Origin: F1-120-MAGs238 sp964484185
GTDB lineage: Bacteria > Planctomycetota > Phycisphaerae > Phycisphaerales > UBA1924
Assembly (NCBI GenBank): GCA_964484185.1
Contig: CAZAEQ010000041.1
Span: 1 to 36,753, forward strand
Direction: 5' to 3'
Length of the DNA: 36,753 bases
Below the pieces are notes generated by a model. The model was not told the origin of the DNA. It saw only the letters and a list, made by a program, of their open reading frames with translations, and did no database searches. The position numbers were made by a program, and so were the translations under genes. Positions 14,720 to 22,515 of this stretch are shown one piece after another (the first letter of the stretch is position 1; each line of letters opens with the position of its first letter).

Positions 14720-16072
14720 TTATCCAACATCCCTGGTCTGGAACAGCGCAACTCCCAAAGCCAGGAAAGCGCCGATTTGCAGAATGCCGTAGATGAGAAT
14801 GAGGCCGATATGCGGGATCGGTATCGGCTGGTTTTGTGTGATTGCATCAAGCAGCCAGAAATGCTGCATATTGGGAACAGCGGCCCAGAGCGCAAAAGCA
14901 ATCGGTCGAACCTCAGTTGGTTTCAAGAATACGTAGTCATCCTGGACGATCGGATCGCGGATGATCAGTGGCGACACCCCGACCTGGCGCACCATGAGCA
15001 CATCTGCCTTGACGCTGGTGATGACAAACGCCGGTGATGGAGCGTTGACAATGTCACGTTCAGACAGCGAGCCTTGGTAAGGTTCAAAGTCGTTATGGGA
15101 AAGCGGGAAACCATTGGGTGAAGCGCTGTAGTAGAACGCCATTCCAGGTTTCACATCGATCATCGGCGGGCCATTGAGAACTACCACGACATTGTCATTA
15201 AGAGTCGTAAATGGCAGCTTATTGGCTTCAACCAGGCTCTGTGCGCCGGTGACTTTTCCCACCAGCGTGTTCCTGAACATCGAGCCGCCCAGGAAGTGAT
15301 TCGAGAGCAATGAGAAGACGAATATTCCCACGCAGACAACGATGGTCATCACCTGGCTGAGGCGAGTTGAAACGGCTGTCGCAATCGCGGCGAATACCAG
15401 GATCGCAACCGACAACGAGATGCACGCCATGGCGATCTGAATCTTCAGATCCACATAGAAAGGCTGCACTTCCCACTTCTTATTGAAAAACAGGACTGTG
15501 ATGTATGCGATCAGCATGAATGGGAGCAGCAGCAGCGTCATCGTCTGCGGGAAGCTCCAGCGATAGAAGTAGTTGCACCACGCCGCCAGGCCAATGCTGA
15601 GGAACACGGCAATGGCTGAGAACACCAGCACCGGCTGATCGAGTTCATCAGAGGCCGTGCTCATGACGCCGTGGCGAATCGCCAGCAGCAGGAAAATGAG
15701 CATGGTGGAGGTTGCAATAAGAAGTGAACCCGCAACCCCGAGGTATTTTCCGAAGATCAGCGTTGAACGGCTCACGGGCTTCGAAACAACGGTGAGCACC
15801 GTCTTATTCTCGATCTCGCGGCTCAAAACCGAAGTGGCAATGAACGAAGCCAAGATCGTGCCGAGGCCAAAAACTGCCGAGAGGCCGATGTCAAACAGCA
15901 GTTTGTCATCCGATTTGACCTCGCCGCTCTCCTGAAGGCCCATGGAAAAGCCGGTCATGGCGGTGTTGAGAATCTGCGTAATCCCGCTGACGAGCACCAG
16001 AATCGCAACGATTGGCTGCCGCACGGATTCAACAAATGCGTTTTTGGCGATTGAGAGAGTTTGGGTAATCAT
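14720..16072 (-). CDS. ABC-2 type transporter permease
   Basis: A 450-residue integral membrane protein starting MITQTLSIAKNAFVESVRQPI. Hydrophobic segments near residues 22-45, 70-90, 115-140, 155-175, 185-205, 220-240, 255-275 and at the C-terminus (about 415-445) fit an ABC-2 permease, with a periplasmic domain between about 280 and 410. The cytoplasmic motif SREIENKTVLTVVSKPVSRS is the typical ABC-2 coupling region and resembles the corresponding TMTKPVKAWQYLLGKW of the permease at 22516. In-frame starts up to 16144 add no domain. It has no ATPase of its own nearby on the minus strand; the only ATPase is that of the divergent operon at 21263. Substrate unknown. Confidence 0.8.
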   Translation of the reverse strand: MITQTLSIAKNAFVESVRQPIVAILVLVSGITQILNTAMTGFSMGLQESGEVKSDDKLLFDIGLSAVFGLGTILASFIATSVLSREIENKTVLTVVSKPVSRSTLIFGKYLGVAGSLLIATSTMLIFLLLAIRHGVMSTASDELDQPVLVFSAIAVFLSIGLAAWCNYFYRWSFPQTMTLLLLPFMLIAYITVLFFNKKWEVQPFYVDLKIQIAMACISLSVAILVFAAIATAVSTRLSQVMTIVVCVGIFVFSLLSNHFLGGSMFRNTLVGKVTGAQSLVEANKLPFTTLNDNVVVVLNGPPMIDVKPGMAFYYSASPNGFPLSHNDFEPYQGSLSERDIVNAPSPAFVITSVKADVLMVRQVGVSPLIIRDPIVQDDYVFLKPTEVRPIAFALWAAVPNMQHFWLLDAITQNQPIPIPHIGLILIYGILQIGAFLALGVALFQTRDVG

Positions 16073-16219
16073 CGTGCAAAGCTGGCAGAGAGTATCCCGA
16101 ACGGGAATAAAACAAACAAAGAGAGTTGTCGGAAGATAGCACAATCCGACAACGAACGACCGAAAGTATCGAACCGGGCAGTTTCGGTGGCGTAGTCATA
16201 CGCGTTCCGATTCGCGCCC

Positions 16220-16452
16220 TTGGTGCGCTTCTATTGTGAAGCGTACCCACGCGACGGCCCTCTGGCCGATGCGACTGCTAGGGTACGACACTCGGAGTGG
16301 ATTGGTTCGCGTCGTTTCTGCGCATCGTTGTATAGAACTACGGCGATGGGTGGACAGCGGTGCTGAGGCAGTCCAGAATAGGTCCTCGGGTTCAGAATTC
16401 ACTTTCTGCGTTCCGAGGGCCGGCGTCTGGGGTTCTCTCAAGCACGCCGGAC
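16220..16452. other. Hairpin-rich intergenic block, candidate structured leader RNA
   Basis: The 463-bp gap between divergent genes contains four regular hairpins: 16223-16246 (GTGCGCTTC with GAAGCGTAC, one G-T pair), 16323-16348 (ten-pair stem, loop TAGAAC), 16384-16418 (CCTCGG with CCGAGG, inner CAGAA/TTCTG) and 16420-16450 (CCGGCGT with ACGCCGG). A six-base pairing GTACCC/GGGTAC (16243-16286) competes with the first. I could not match it to tmRNA, RNase P RNA, SRP RNA or a known riboswitch. The open frame across it lacks a ribosome site and is judged non-coding. Confidence 0.35.
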
Positions 16453-16535
16453 CGATTTGTGCGAAGATAGGAACTTGTAGCGACGAGCCGACCGTGTTCG
16501 GCCCCGCCGCACGGGTTTTGCATACGGGAAGCTGG

Positions 16536-18617
16536 ATGAACGTAGATTACACTAGTTTCAGGCGTGCAACTTCCGTCAGCATCATCGGCCTCATTATTCA
16601 GGTCTTGCTGGCCATTGGCCTGGCGGCGTACGGCATCTATGCGCGCGATTACGCGTCGGTCGCCGGCGGCTTTCTAGTCGCCCTTGGCGTCCTGGCGTGG
16701 TTGGCTCTGGCGATTGCGTTCGACCAGCATCGACGCGAACGCATCGAAGCGATGGAGCACGATGCCCTTGGCTCAGCAGGCGTCGGATCAGTCTTTGAAA
16801 AGGGGGCTGACGAGTTCCGCCCCGCCGCAAGCAGGCTCGTCGGCATCTATAAGTACTTCATTCCCGTCGTCAGCCTCATCATGGCTGCTGGGTATATCGG
16901 TCTAGGTATCTGGCGATTCCGAGCAGCCTTTGGCGCTGATGTGAACCGTCTGTCTACCCCGATCAACGCGATCCATCTAGAACTCGGCCTCACAATGGCC
17001 GTCATTGTCGCGGTCGTCGGCTTCTTCATGGCACGCTACGCCGCGGGAATGTCCCGGCAGAAGGTTTGGGCCAATCTCCGCGGGGGTGCGGCAGTCGCCG
17101 GTGGCGCGGCGGTCGTCGGTCTGGCTATTGCAGTCGGCCTGGTCGTTGATATCTTCGGCCCCGAAATCATCAGCCGCATGCTGCAGGTCATCATCCCTGG
17201 CCTGATGGTGGTGCTGGGCGCTGAGATTGTCATTAACTTCCTGCTCAATCTCTATCGTCCCCGCAAGTCCGGCGAAGTGCCGCGTCCGGCGTTTGATTCC
17301 CGACTCCTGAGCCTGGTCGCCGCGCCCGACACCGTTGTGAAGTCGATCGGCGATGCGATCAGTTATCAGCTCGGTTACGACGTCACCGGAAACTGGTTCT
17401 ATCAGCTTATAAGCAAACTCGTCGGACCGATGGTGGCACTGGGTCTCATCATTCTGGTTGTGCTTTCAAGTATTGCTATTGTGCAGCCGCACCAGGCCGG
17501 CCTGATCACACGGTTTGGCCGCAACGTTCGCACAGTCGGACCGGGTGCACATTTCAAACTTCCGTGGCCGATTGAGTCGCTCGAAGTGCCCGCATATTTC
17601 AAGCTCAATGAAAAGGGACGCCTGGAAGAAGTTGGCCGCACAACAACCGGTTTGCGCGTGATCGAGCTCGGATCGACTCCCTCCATCAAGCCCGGCCCAA
17701 TCCTCTGGACAACCGAGCACGCTGGTAACGAAGTTTTCTTCATTGTTCAACCGCCAACCTCAAGTCACGATGGCGGCTCGTCCTCAGATCTAGCGCAGAC
17801 CGCGGTCGAGTGCAGTCTTGCATATGAAGTGAGCGATGTCACTGCATTTGAAATGCTTGCTCCAATTACGCAGCGCGATGAGCTTCTGCGTGCGGTAGCG
17901 CAGCGCGAACTTGTTCATTACTTCTCGCATGTTTCAATTGACCAGCTTCTTGGGCCTGAGCGCGGAAGCCTGGGCGGCAGGCTTAAACAGCAGATTTCCG
18001 CCGCATTTGCAAATCTCAATCCCGATGCCAGCGGCAAGCCCATCGGCGCGGGCGTCAATATTGTCTCGCTCAACGTTGCCAAACTGCATCCGCACAAAGA
18101 TGTCGCCTCGGCATATGAATCGGTCGTCGAAGCAGATCAGAAAGCAACCGCCAAATTTGAAGGGGCCAACGCTGCGAAAATCCGGAGACTTTCGGCTGTC
18201 GCAGGAACGGTTGAACGCGCGGAGATCATTCTCGCTGAGATCGCTGCCGCCGCGGAACTTGACCCCAAAGACGAAGCTGCTGTCCTGGCTCAGGATCTCA
18301 AAATCCGCAAGCTGATGGAAAGCGCTACTGGCACAGTTGCCGAACAATTGGCCAAGGCCAGCGCTGAGCGTTGGACCAAATACATGTCAGAACGCGGCCT
18401 CGCGGCCCGTTACTCTGGCCTGCTCGAAAGCTACAACGCATCTCCCGCGCTCTTCCGCGCTTCGCTCTTCTTTGATTCATGGAAAGAAGCAATGAGCAAG
18501 AGCATCGTTTATATCACCAGCGATGAAGTCCCCAACCTGCGTATTGATGCGGATGTAAAGATCAAAGACACCGGCGTGGATGTGTTCCGCGCCGATACCA
18601 CATCAGGCGGGAAATAA
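16536..18617 (+). CDS. SPFH/band-7 protein, HflK-like, with seven predicted membrane segments
   Basis: A 693-residue protein. Six hydrophobic segments fall at about 14-35, 41-62, 107-127, 149-168, 184-206 and 215-238. A seventh (295-315) leads straight into the SPFH domain, with QPHQAGLITRFGRN, TVGPGAHFKLPWPIE and a later coiled-coil region (about 530-610, Ala/Glu/Lys rich). Ordinary HflK has one N-terminal membrane helix, so the long polytopic N-terminus is unusual. The ATG at 16536 begins MNVDYTSFRR; earlier in-frame starts would translate the hairpin-rich spacer. It is the first gene of a run of three SPFH genes, two ABC components and a helical-repeat protein. SPFH proteins oligomerise into membrane cages and can modulate FtsH; no ftsH is in the window. 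Confidence 0.8.
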   Translation: MNVDYTSFRRATSVSIIGLIIQVLLAIGLAAYGIYARDYASVAGGFLVALGVLAWLALAIAFDQHRRERIEAMEHDALGSAGVGSVFEKGADEFRPAASRLVGIYKYFIPVVSLIMAAGYIGLGIWRFRAAFGADVNRLSTPINAIHLELGLTMAVIVAVVGFFMARYAAGMSRQKVWANLRGGAAVAGGAAVVGLAIAVGLVVDIFGPEIISRMLQVIIPGLMVVLGAEIVINFLLNLYRPRKSGEVPRPAFDSRLLSLVAAPDTVVKSIGDAISYQLGYDVTGNWFYQLISKLVGPMVALGLIILVVLSSIAIVQPHQAGLITRFGRNVRTVGPGAHFKLPWPIESLEVPAYFKLNEKGRLEEVGRTTTGLRVIELGSTPSIKPGPILWTTEHAGNEVFFIVQPPTSSHDGGSSSDLAQTAVECSLAYEVSDVTAFEMLAPITQRDELLRAVAQRELVHYFSHVSIDQLLGPERGSLGGRLKQQISAAFANLNPDASGKPIGAGVNIVSLNVAKLHPHKDVASAYESVVEADQKATAKFEGANAAKIRRLSAVAGTVERAEIILAEIAAAAELDPKDEAAVLAQDLKIRKLMESATGTVAEQLAKASAERWTKYMSERGLAARYSGLLESYNASPALFRASLFFDSWKEAMSKSIVYITSDEVPNLRIDADVKIKDTGVDVFRADTTSGGK

Positions 18618-18675
18618 CTCAGTTCACCCTCACCGCGGCGGGGTTTCCCGTCGCGATTCAATGGAGCATCGATCG

Positions 18676-19692
18676 ATGCAGCGGACCCTCTGGATTGTTC
18701 TCAGCGTGTTATTTGTGGTTGTTCTCCTGAGCTTCACGGTGACCTACACCGTGCGATTCACGGAGAAAGCAGTCCTCACGACCTTTGGAAAGGCCGCCGA
18801 CGGAACCGCGATCAAAGATGATCCAGGTCTCCATTTCAAACTTCCTTTCCCGATTCAAGCGGTGACAACCTATGACACGCGATTGCGCTTCACGCAGTCA
18901 CGCTCGCAGACGCAGCTCACAAAAGATGAGCGTCAGATTGTGGTAGAGGCCTATTGCAACTGGCACGTCTCTGACCCGCTCGTTTTCTTCCAGCGTTTCA
19001 GTAACGCCGGCGCATCGAGCGATGATCACTTCCGCAAAGCCGATGAGGCGATCAAGTCGGCCCTGTCATCGGCGATGAGCGAAATGGGCAAGTACCGCAT
19101 GGATGAACTCTTCAACAGAGACCCCAAGGCCTCACGCCTGGAAGAACTGGAAAAGGTAGTTCTTGCCACGCTTTCAAAGGGCTCCGAGAGCGGTCTCTCC
19201 CTTGGCGACTATGGCATCGAAGCTAAAGATGTTGGCATCAGCAAGATCATCCTGCCGCAGAACACCAGCCAGGCCGTCAACGAACGGCTGGTTGCAAACC
19301 GCAAGCGCATCGCTGATGAAATTACCAGCAAGGCCTCCGCAGATGAGACCGGCATCAAGAGCAAAGCAGACTCCGACGCTATCACTATTACAGAATTCGC
19401 CGCGCGTTACGCCCAGGAAATTCGCACCAAAGGCGATCGCGATGCTGCTCCCTTCATCCGCGATATGAACGTCAACGCCGAACTCGCGGTCTTCCTCAAG
19501 AACATGGACATGCTCCGCGAAGCTGTCACCAAACAAGCCACTCTTGTTGTCCCCTTCAGCGCACCTGGAATGGGCGGCCTGAATCCCAACTATCTCGACG
19601 GCCTGAAAAAAGGCGGCATTCCTTCATCGAACCTTTCTTCTGAGTTCTTCCAGAGCGCAGGCGCCGTCACCAAGCCGGAGGGCGCGAAGTGA
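18676..19692 (+). CDS. hflC: SPFH/band-7 protein, HflC-like
   Basis: A 338-residue protein with one N-terminal membrane helix (about residues 4-25), then the SPFH domain: VRFTEKAVLTTFGKA, DPGLHFKLPFPIQAV, VEAYCNWHVSDPLVFFQRF. The HflC-type helix region follows (YGIEAKDVGISKIILP, ERLVANRKRIADEI), with Ala/Glu-rich coiled coil to about residue 270. Length and order match HflC. GGAG (18663-18666) is nine bases before the ATG at 18676; an ATG at 18661 would add five residues but has no site. The stop overlaps the next start by 4 bp (GTGA), so it is coupled to the third SPFH gene, as HflC partners with HflK. Confidence 0.8.
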   Translation: MQRTLWIVLSVLFVVVLLSFTVTYTVRFTEKAVLTTFGKAADGTAIKDDPGLHFKLPFPIQAVTTYDTRLRFTQSRSQTQLTKDERQIVVEAYCNWHVSDPLVFFQRFSNAGASSDDHFRKADEAIKSALSSAMSEMGKYRMDELFNRDPKASRLEELEKVVLATLSKGSESGLSLGDYGIEAKDVGISKIILPQNTSQAVNERLVANRKRIADEITSKASADETGIKSKADSDAITITEFAARYAQEIRTKGDRDAAPFIRDMNVNAELAVFLKNMDMLREAVTKQATLVVPFSAPGMGGLNPNYLDGLKKGGIPSSNLSSEFFQSAGAVTKPEGAK

Positions 19693-21233
19693 ATTCGTGG
19701 AACTCTCACCCGCTTCTTAGTCCTGATGGCGACACGCCCGCTCCATCGCGTCGCGATGGCAAAAGCGTGGCGCTGTCTTCAACATCGCGCATCATGAAGG
19801 ATGAAGGTCCATCGCTTGACGCTGCAAATCAGTCCTTGGCTGATGCACTCAAGCTCATCTTTGTCCTTCTGAATTTCGCCCTCGTTGTCATCGCCGGTTT
19901 CTATCTCTTGTCCGGCTTTCAACAGGTCAAAGAAGGCGAGAGCGGCATTCGTCTGCTCTTTGGAAAAATCAATAAGTCCGGTCTTGAACCAGGTTTCCAT
20001 TTCGCGATGCCCTATCCAATCGGTGTGCTCGAAAAAATCCAGACCGGCAATGAAACGATCGAACTTCGTTCAGAGTTCTGGCCCAATGCAGAGGGCTCAG
20101 AGTCAAGCAAGAAGATCGAAGAGCTTCCTCCTAACCCACAACTTACTCCTGGAAAAGACGGTTCGCTGATTACCGCGGATCTCAACCTTGCCCACACCCG
20201 CGTCACTGTGACCTACGTTCGCGCCAATCCCGCGAACTACGCCGCGAATATCTATCCAGGCCTCTCCGAAGTCGGTGGCGAATCTGGTGCTAAAAAGGCG
20301 CCGCTCAACGAGCAGAATATCGTCAGAAGCTCCGTCTCTCGCGGCGTAGTGCAAGCCACCGCCGGCATCGACCTGGATTCGTTTATCAAGCAACCCGACA
20401 AAGATGCTGGCTCGGTCGCCATCCGCGCCAAGCAAATCGCTCAAGCCGCCCTGGATCGCATCCAATCAGGAATTCGAATTGAAAGCCTGACGCTTGAGTC
20501 AAAGTCCCCACCAACCCACGCCCTTAGAGAGTTTCAGGTTGTTCAAACCGCAGAACAGAACGCCAGCAAACAGCGCGAAGTTGCGATGGAGTATCGCAAT
20601 CGCAAGCTGAATACTGCCGCAGGAGCAGCTGCTGTTCCGCTGCTTGAACTTATTGACAAGTACGACCGCGCCACCGAACTCAAAGACAAAGCTGGTCAGG
20701 ATGCCGCCATTGCAATGATTGATGCGATTCTGATTCGCGAGGCAAAGGGCTCCGCCGCCGGACGCATCGAAGCCGAGAAAGCTCGCGCGGCGATGAGCGA
20801 TGAAGAGCGGGCCAAACTTCCGAGCATCGATCAGGACTATCGAGTCGTTATGGCGACCGGCGAAGTCGGTCGACTCATTGACAGCGCTCAGCAATACAGC
20901 CGCAACCGCGTCGCTATCACGCAGCGCGAACGCGACCGCTTCCGCGCCAAACTTGAACAGTTCGGCTACAACCCCACGCTCACCGTTCATCGCGAATGGT
21001 CCGAAGCCTTCGCGGCGTTCATGGGTCGCGACAATGTCTTCAAAATGTACATGCCCCGCGGCGTAGAAACTCTCAACCTCATGGTCAATCCTGATCCAGA
21101 TATTCTCCGCAATATCGTCAAGGCACGCCAGGCCAAAGAGGTGAGCGCGGCCGAAGCCAAGCGCTGGGAAGAACTCGAGAAGACCAAGTCCGAAGAGCTC
21201 AAGGGACTTCAGAAAACGCCTGACAAGCAATAA
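19689..21233 (+). CDS. hflK: SPFH/band-7 protein, HflK-like
   Basis: A 514-residue protein starting at a GTG that overlaps the hflC stop codon. A ~50-residue polar N-terminus is followed by one membrane helix (about 56-78, IFVLLNFALVVIAGFYLL). The SPFH domain follows with VKEGESGIRLLFGKI, LEPGFHFAMPYPIGVLEKI and VTYVRANPANYAANIYPG, then long Ala/Glu/Arg-rich coiled coil from about 270 to 430. The C-terminal ~80 residues are charged. It is longer than typical HflK (about 400), mainly through the coiled-coil part. With HflC it should form a membrane-bound cage facing the periplasm or outside; in E. coli HflKC holds FtsH. Here the downstream neighbours are an ABC ATPase and permease, suggesting a different client. 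Confidence 0.78.
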   Translation: MNSWNSHPLLSPDGDTPAPSRRDGKSVALSSTSRIMKDEGPSLDAANQSLADALKLIFVLLNFALVVIAGFYLLSGFQQVKEGESGIRLLFGKINKSGLEPGFHFAMPYPIGVLEKIQTGNETIELRSEFWPNAEGSESSKKIEELPPNPQLTPGKDGSLITADLNLAHTRVTVTYVRANPANYAANIYPGLSEVGGESGAKKAPLNEQNIVRSSVSRGVVQATAGIDLDSFIKQPDKDAGSVAIRAKQIAQAALDRIQSGIRIESLTLESKSPPTHALREFQVVQTAEQNASKQREVAMEYRNRKLNTAAGAAAVPLLELIDKYDRATELKDKAGQDAAIAMIDAILIREAKGSAAGRIEAEKARAAMSDEERAKLPSIDQDYRVVMATGEVGRLIDSAQQYSRNRVAITQRERDRFRAKLEQFGYNPTLTVHREWSEAFAAFMGRDNVFKMYMPRGVETLNLMVNPDPDILRNIVKARQAKEVSAAEAKRWEELEKTKSEELKGLQKTPDKQ

Positions 21234-21262
21234 CCAGGCCCACCAGCTTCAAAGGAGTCTGC

Positions 21263-22513
21263 ATGCCTTCTCTACAAAGTGCTCGGCTGGAAAATCCAGA
21301 TTCGAAATCAAACCCGGCTCTCACCGGCACTCCCATCGTCGCAGTCCAGAAGGTCTCAAAGCTCTTTAAGGACTTCTGGCTCCGTGATCGCGCTCGCGCT
21401 GTCGACGGTGTCAGCTTTGAAATTTTCCCCGGCGAAATCTTCGGGTTGCTCGGCCCCAACGGTTCCGGCAAGAGCACAACCATCAAGATGATCTTGGGTC
21501 TGCTAAAGCCGACAGCAGGCCGCATCGCGCTCTTTTCGAAGGCTCCCACCGAAGTCGATATCAAACGCCGCATCGGCTATCTGCCCGAAGAGTCCTACCT
21601 CTACGGCTTCCTCAACGCTCGCGAAACCCTCGAGTACTACGCCAAGCTCTTCGAGATCGATTATCGCACGCGCACCAAGCGCATCGATGAACTGCTCGAC
21701 ATGGTGGGCCTCTCCGGAGCCCAATACCGCTCAGTCCGTGAATATTCCAAAGGCATGCAGCGCCGCATCGGTCTCGCCCAGGCACTCATCAACGACCCCG
21801 ACTTCCTCATCCTCGATGAACCAACCACAGGCCTCGATCCAATCGGCACGCGTCAGGTCAAAGACCTGATCTTGGAACTCGGCCGTCGTGGCAAGACCGT
21901 CCTGCTCTCAAGCCACTTGCTCGCCGATGTCGAAGACTGCGTCAGCCGCATGGTCATCCTCTACGGCGGTAAGGTCCGCGCTGAAGGAACCTGCGATGAA
22001 CTCCTCACCAAGCACGATCGCACGCAGATCGAACTCGATCCGCTCGACGACTCGACAATCTCTGAAATAGATGAGGTCATCCGCCGCCGCAGTTCGGGCG
22101 AACGGGCAATCCTCCGCGTGTCCAAACCGCGCCAGAGCCTCGAGTCCCTCTTCCTTGAAATCGTCGAACGCGCCAAATCCGAGAACGCCTCGACCAGCGG
22201 CGCTCAAAACGGTGGCGAAACCGCAGCGTTCCTCAAGTCCGCCGAAGGGGATGCTCTCGTTTCTGAACTCCTCGCCAACAAGAACGAGGTCATTGCCGTC
22301 GAGGCCCCAGTCGCAGTCGCCAAACCAACCGGCCCCGACACCTCCGTGCTTGATTCGCTTCTGGCCGCCAAACCAGCTTCGCCGACTCCGCCCTCCACCC
22401 AAAGCGGACCAACTTCCTCAATCGGAGCCCCATCTGGCAAGCCTGTTGCTGATGTCGATTCCTCCATCATTGATTCGCTGCTCGGCGGCGATTCAAAGGA
22501 CAAGAAAGCCTGA
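21263..22513 (+). CDS. ABC transporter ATP-binding protein with C-terminal motif tail
   Basis: A 416-residue ATPase of the ABC-2/NatA type. Walker A is GPNGSGKST (64-72), the Q-loop region is YLPEE (near 106), the signature is the variant YSKGMQRR (161-168), Walker B is LILDEPTTGLDP (182-193) and the H-loop is SSHLL. Residues about 235-300 are the usual small C-terminal domain. The last ~110 residues are a low-complexity Pro/Ser/Ala tail carrying two copies of a short motif, DTSVLDSLLA (near 358) and DSSIIDSLLG (near 398), perhaps a docking signal. AAGGAG lies seven bases before the ATG. It should energise the permease encoded two bases downstream. Substrate unknown. Confidence 0.9.
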   Translation: MPSLQSARLENPDSKSNPALTGTPIVAVQKVSKLFKDFWLRDRARAVDGVSFEIFPGEIFGLLGPNGSGKSTTIKMILGLLKPTAGRIALFSKAPTEVDIKRRIGYLPEESYLYGFLNARETLEYYAKLFEIDYRTRTKRIDELLDMVGLSGAQYRSVREYSKGMQRRIGLAQALINDPDFLILDEPTTGLDPIGTRQVKDLILELGRRGKTVLLSSHLLADVEDCVSRMVILYGGKVRAEGTCDELLTKHDRTQIELDPLDDSTISEIDEVIRRRSSGERAILRVSKPRQSLESLFLEIVERAKSENASTSGAQNGGETAAFLKSAEGDALVSELLANKNEVIAVEAPVAVAKPTGPDTSVLDSLLAAKPASPTPPSTQSGPTSSIGAPSGKPVADVDSSIIDSLLGGDSKDKKA

Positions 22514-22515
22514 CC

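Noticed and set aside
16236..16535. 100-codon upstream extension of the first SPFH gene
   Set aside because: No ribosome site, no hydrophobic or conserved pattern, and the DNA forms hairpins; the gene most likely starts at 16536.
16145..16535. Spacer considered as tmRNA, RNase P RNA or SRP RNA
   Set aside because: The conserved cores of these RNAs (tRNA-like ends, GAGGAAAGTCC, GGAAGGAAGCAGCC-like loop) are missing on both strands.
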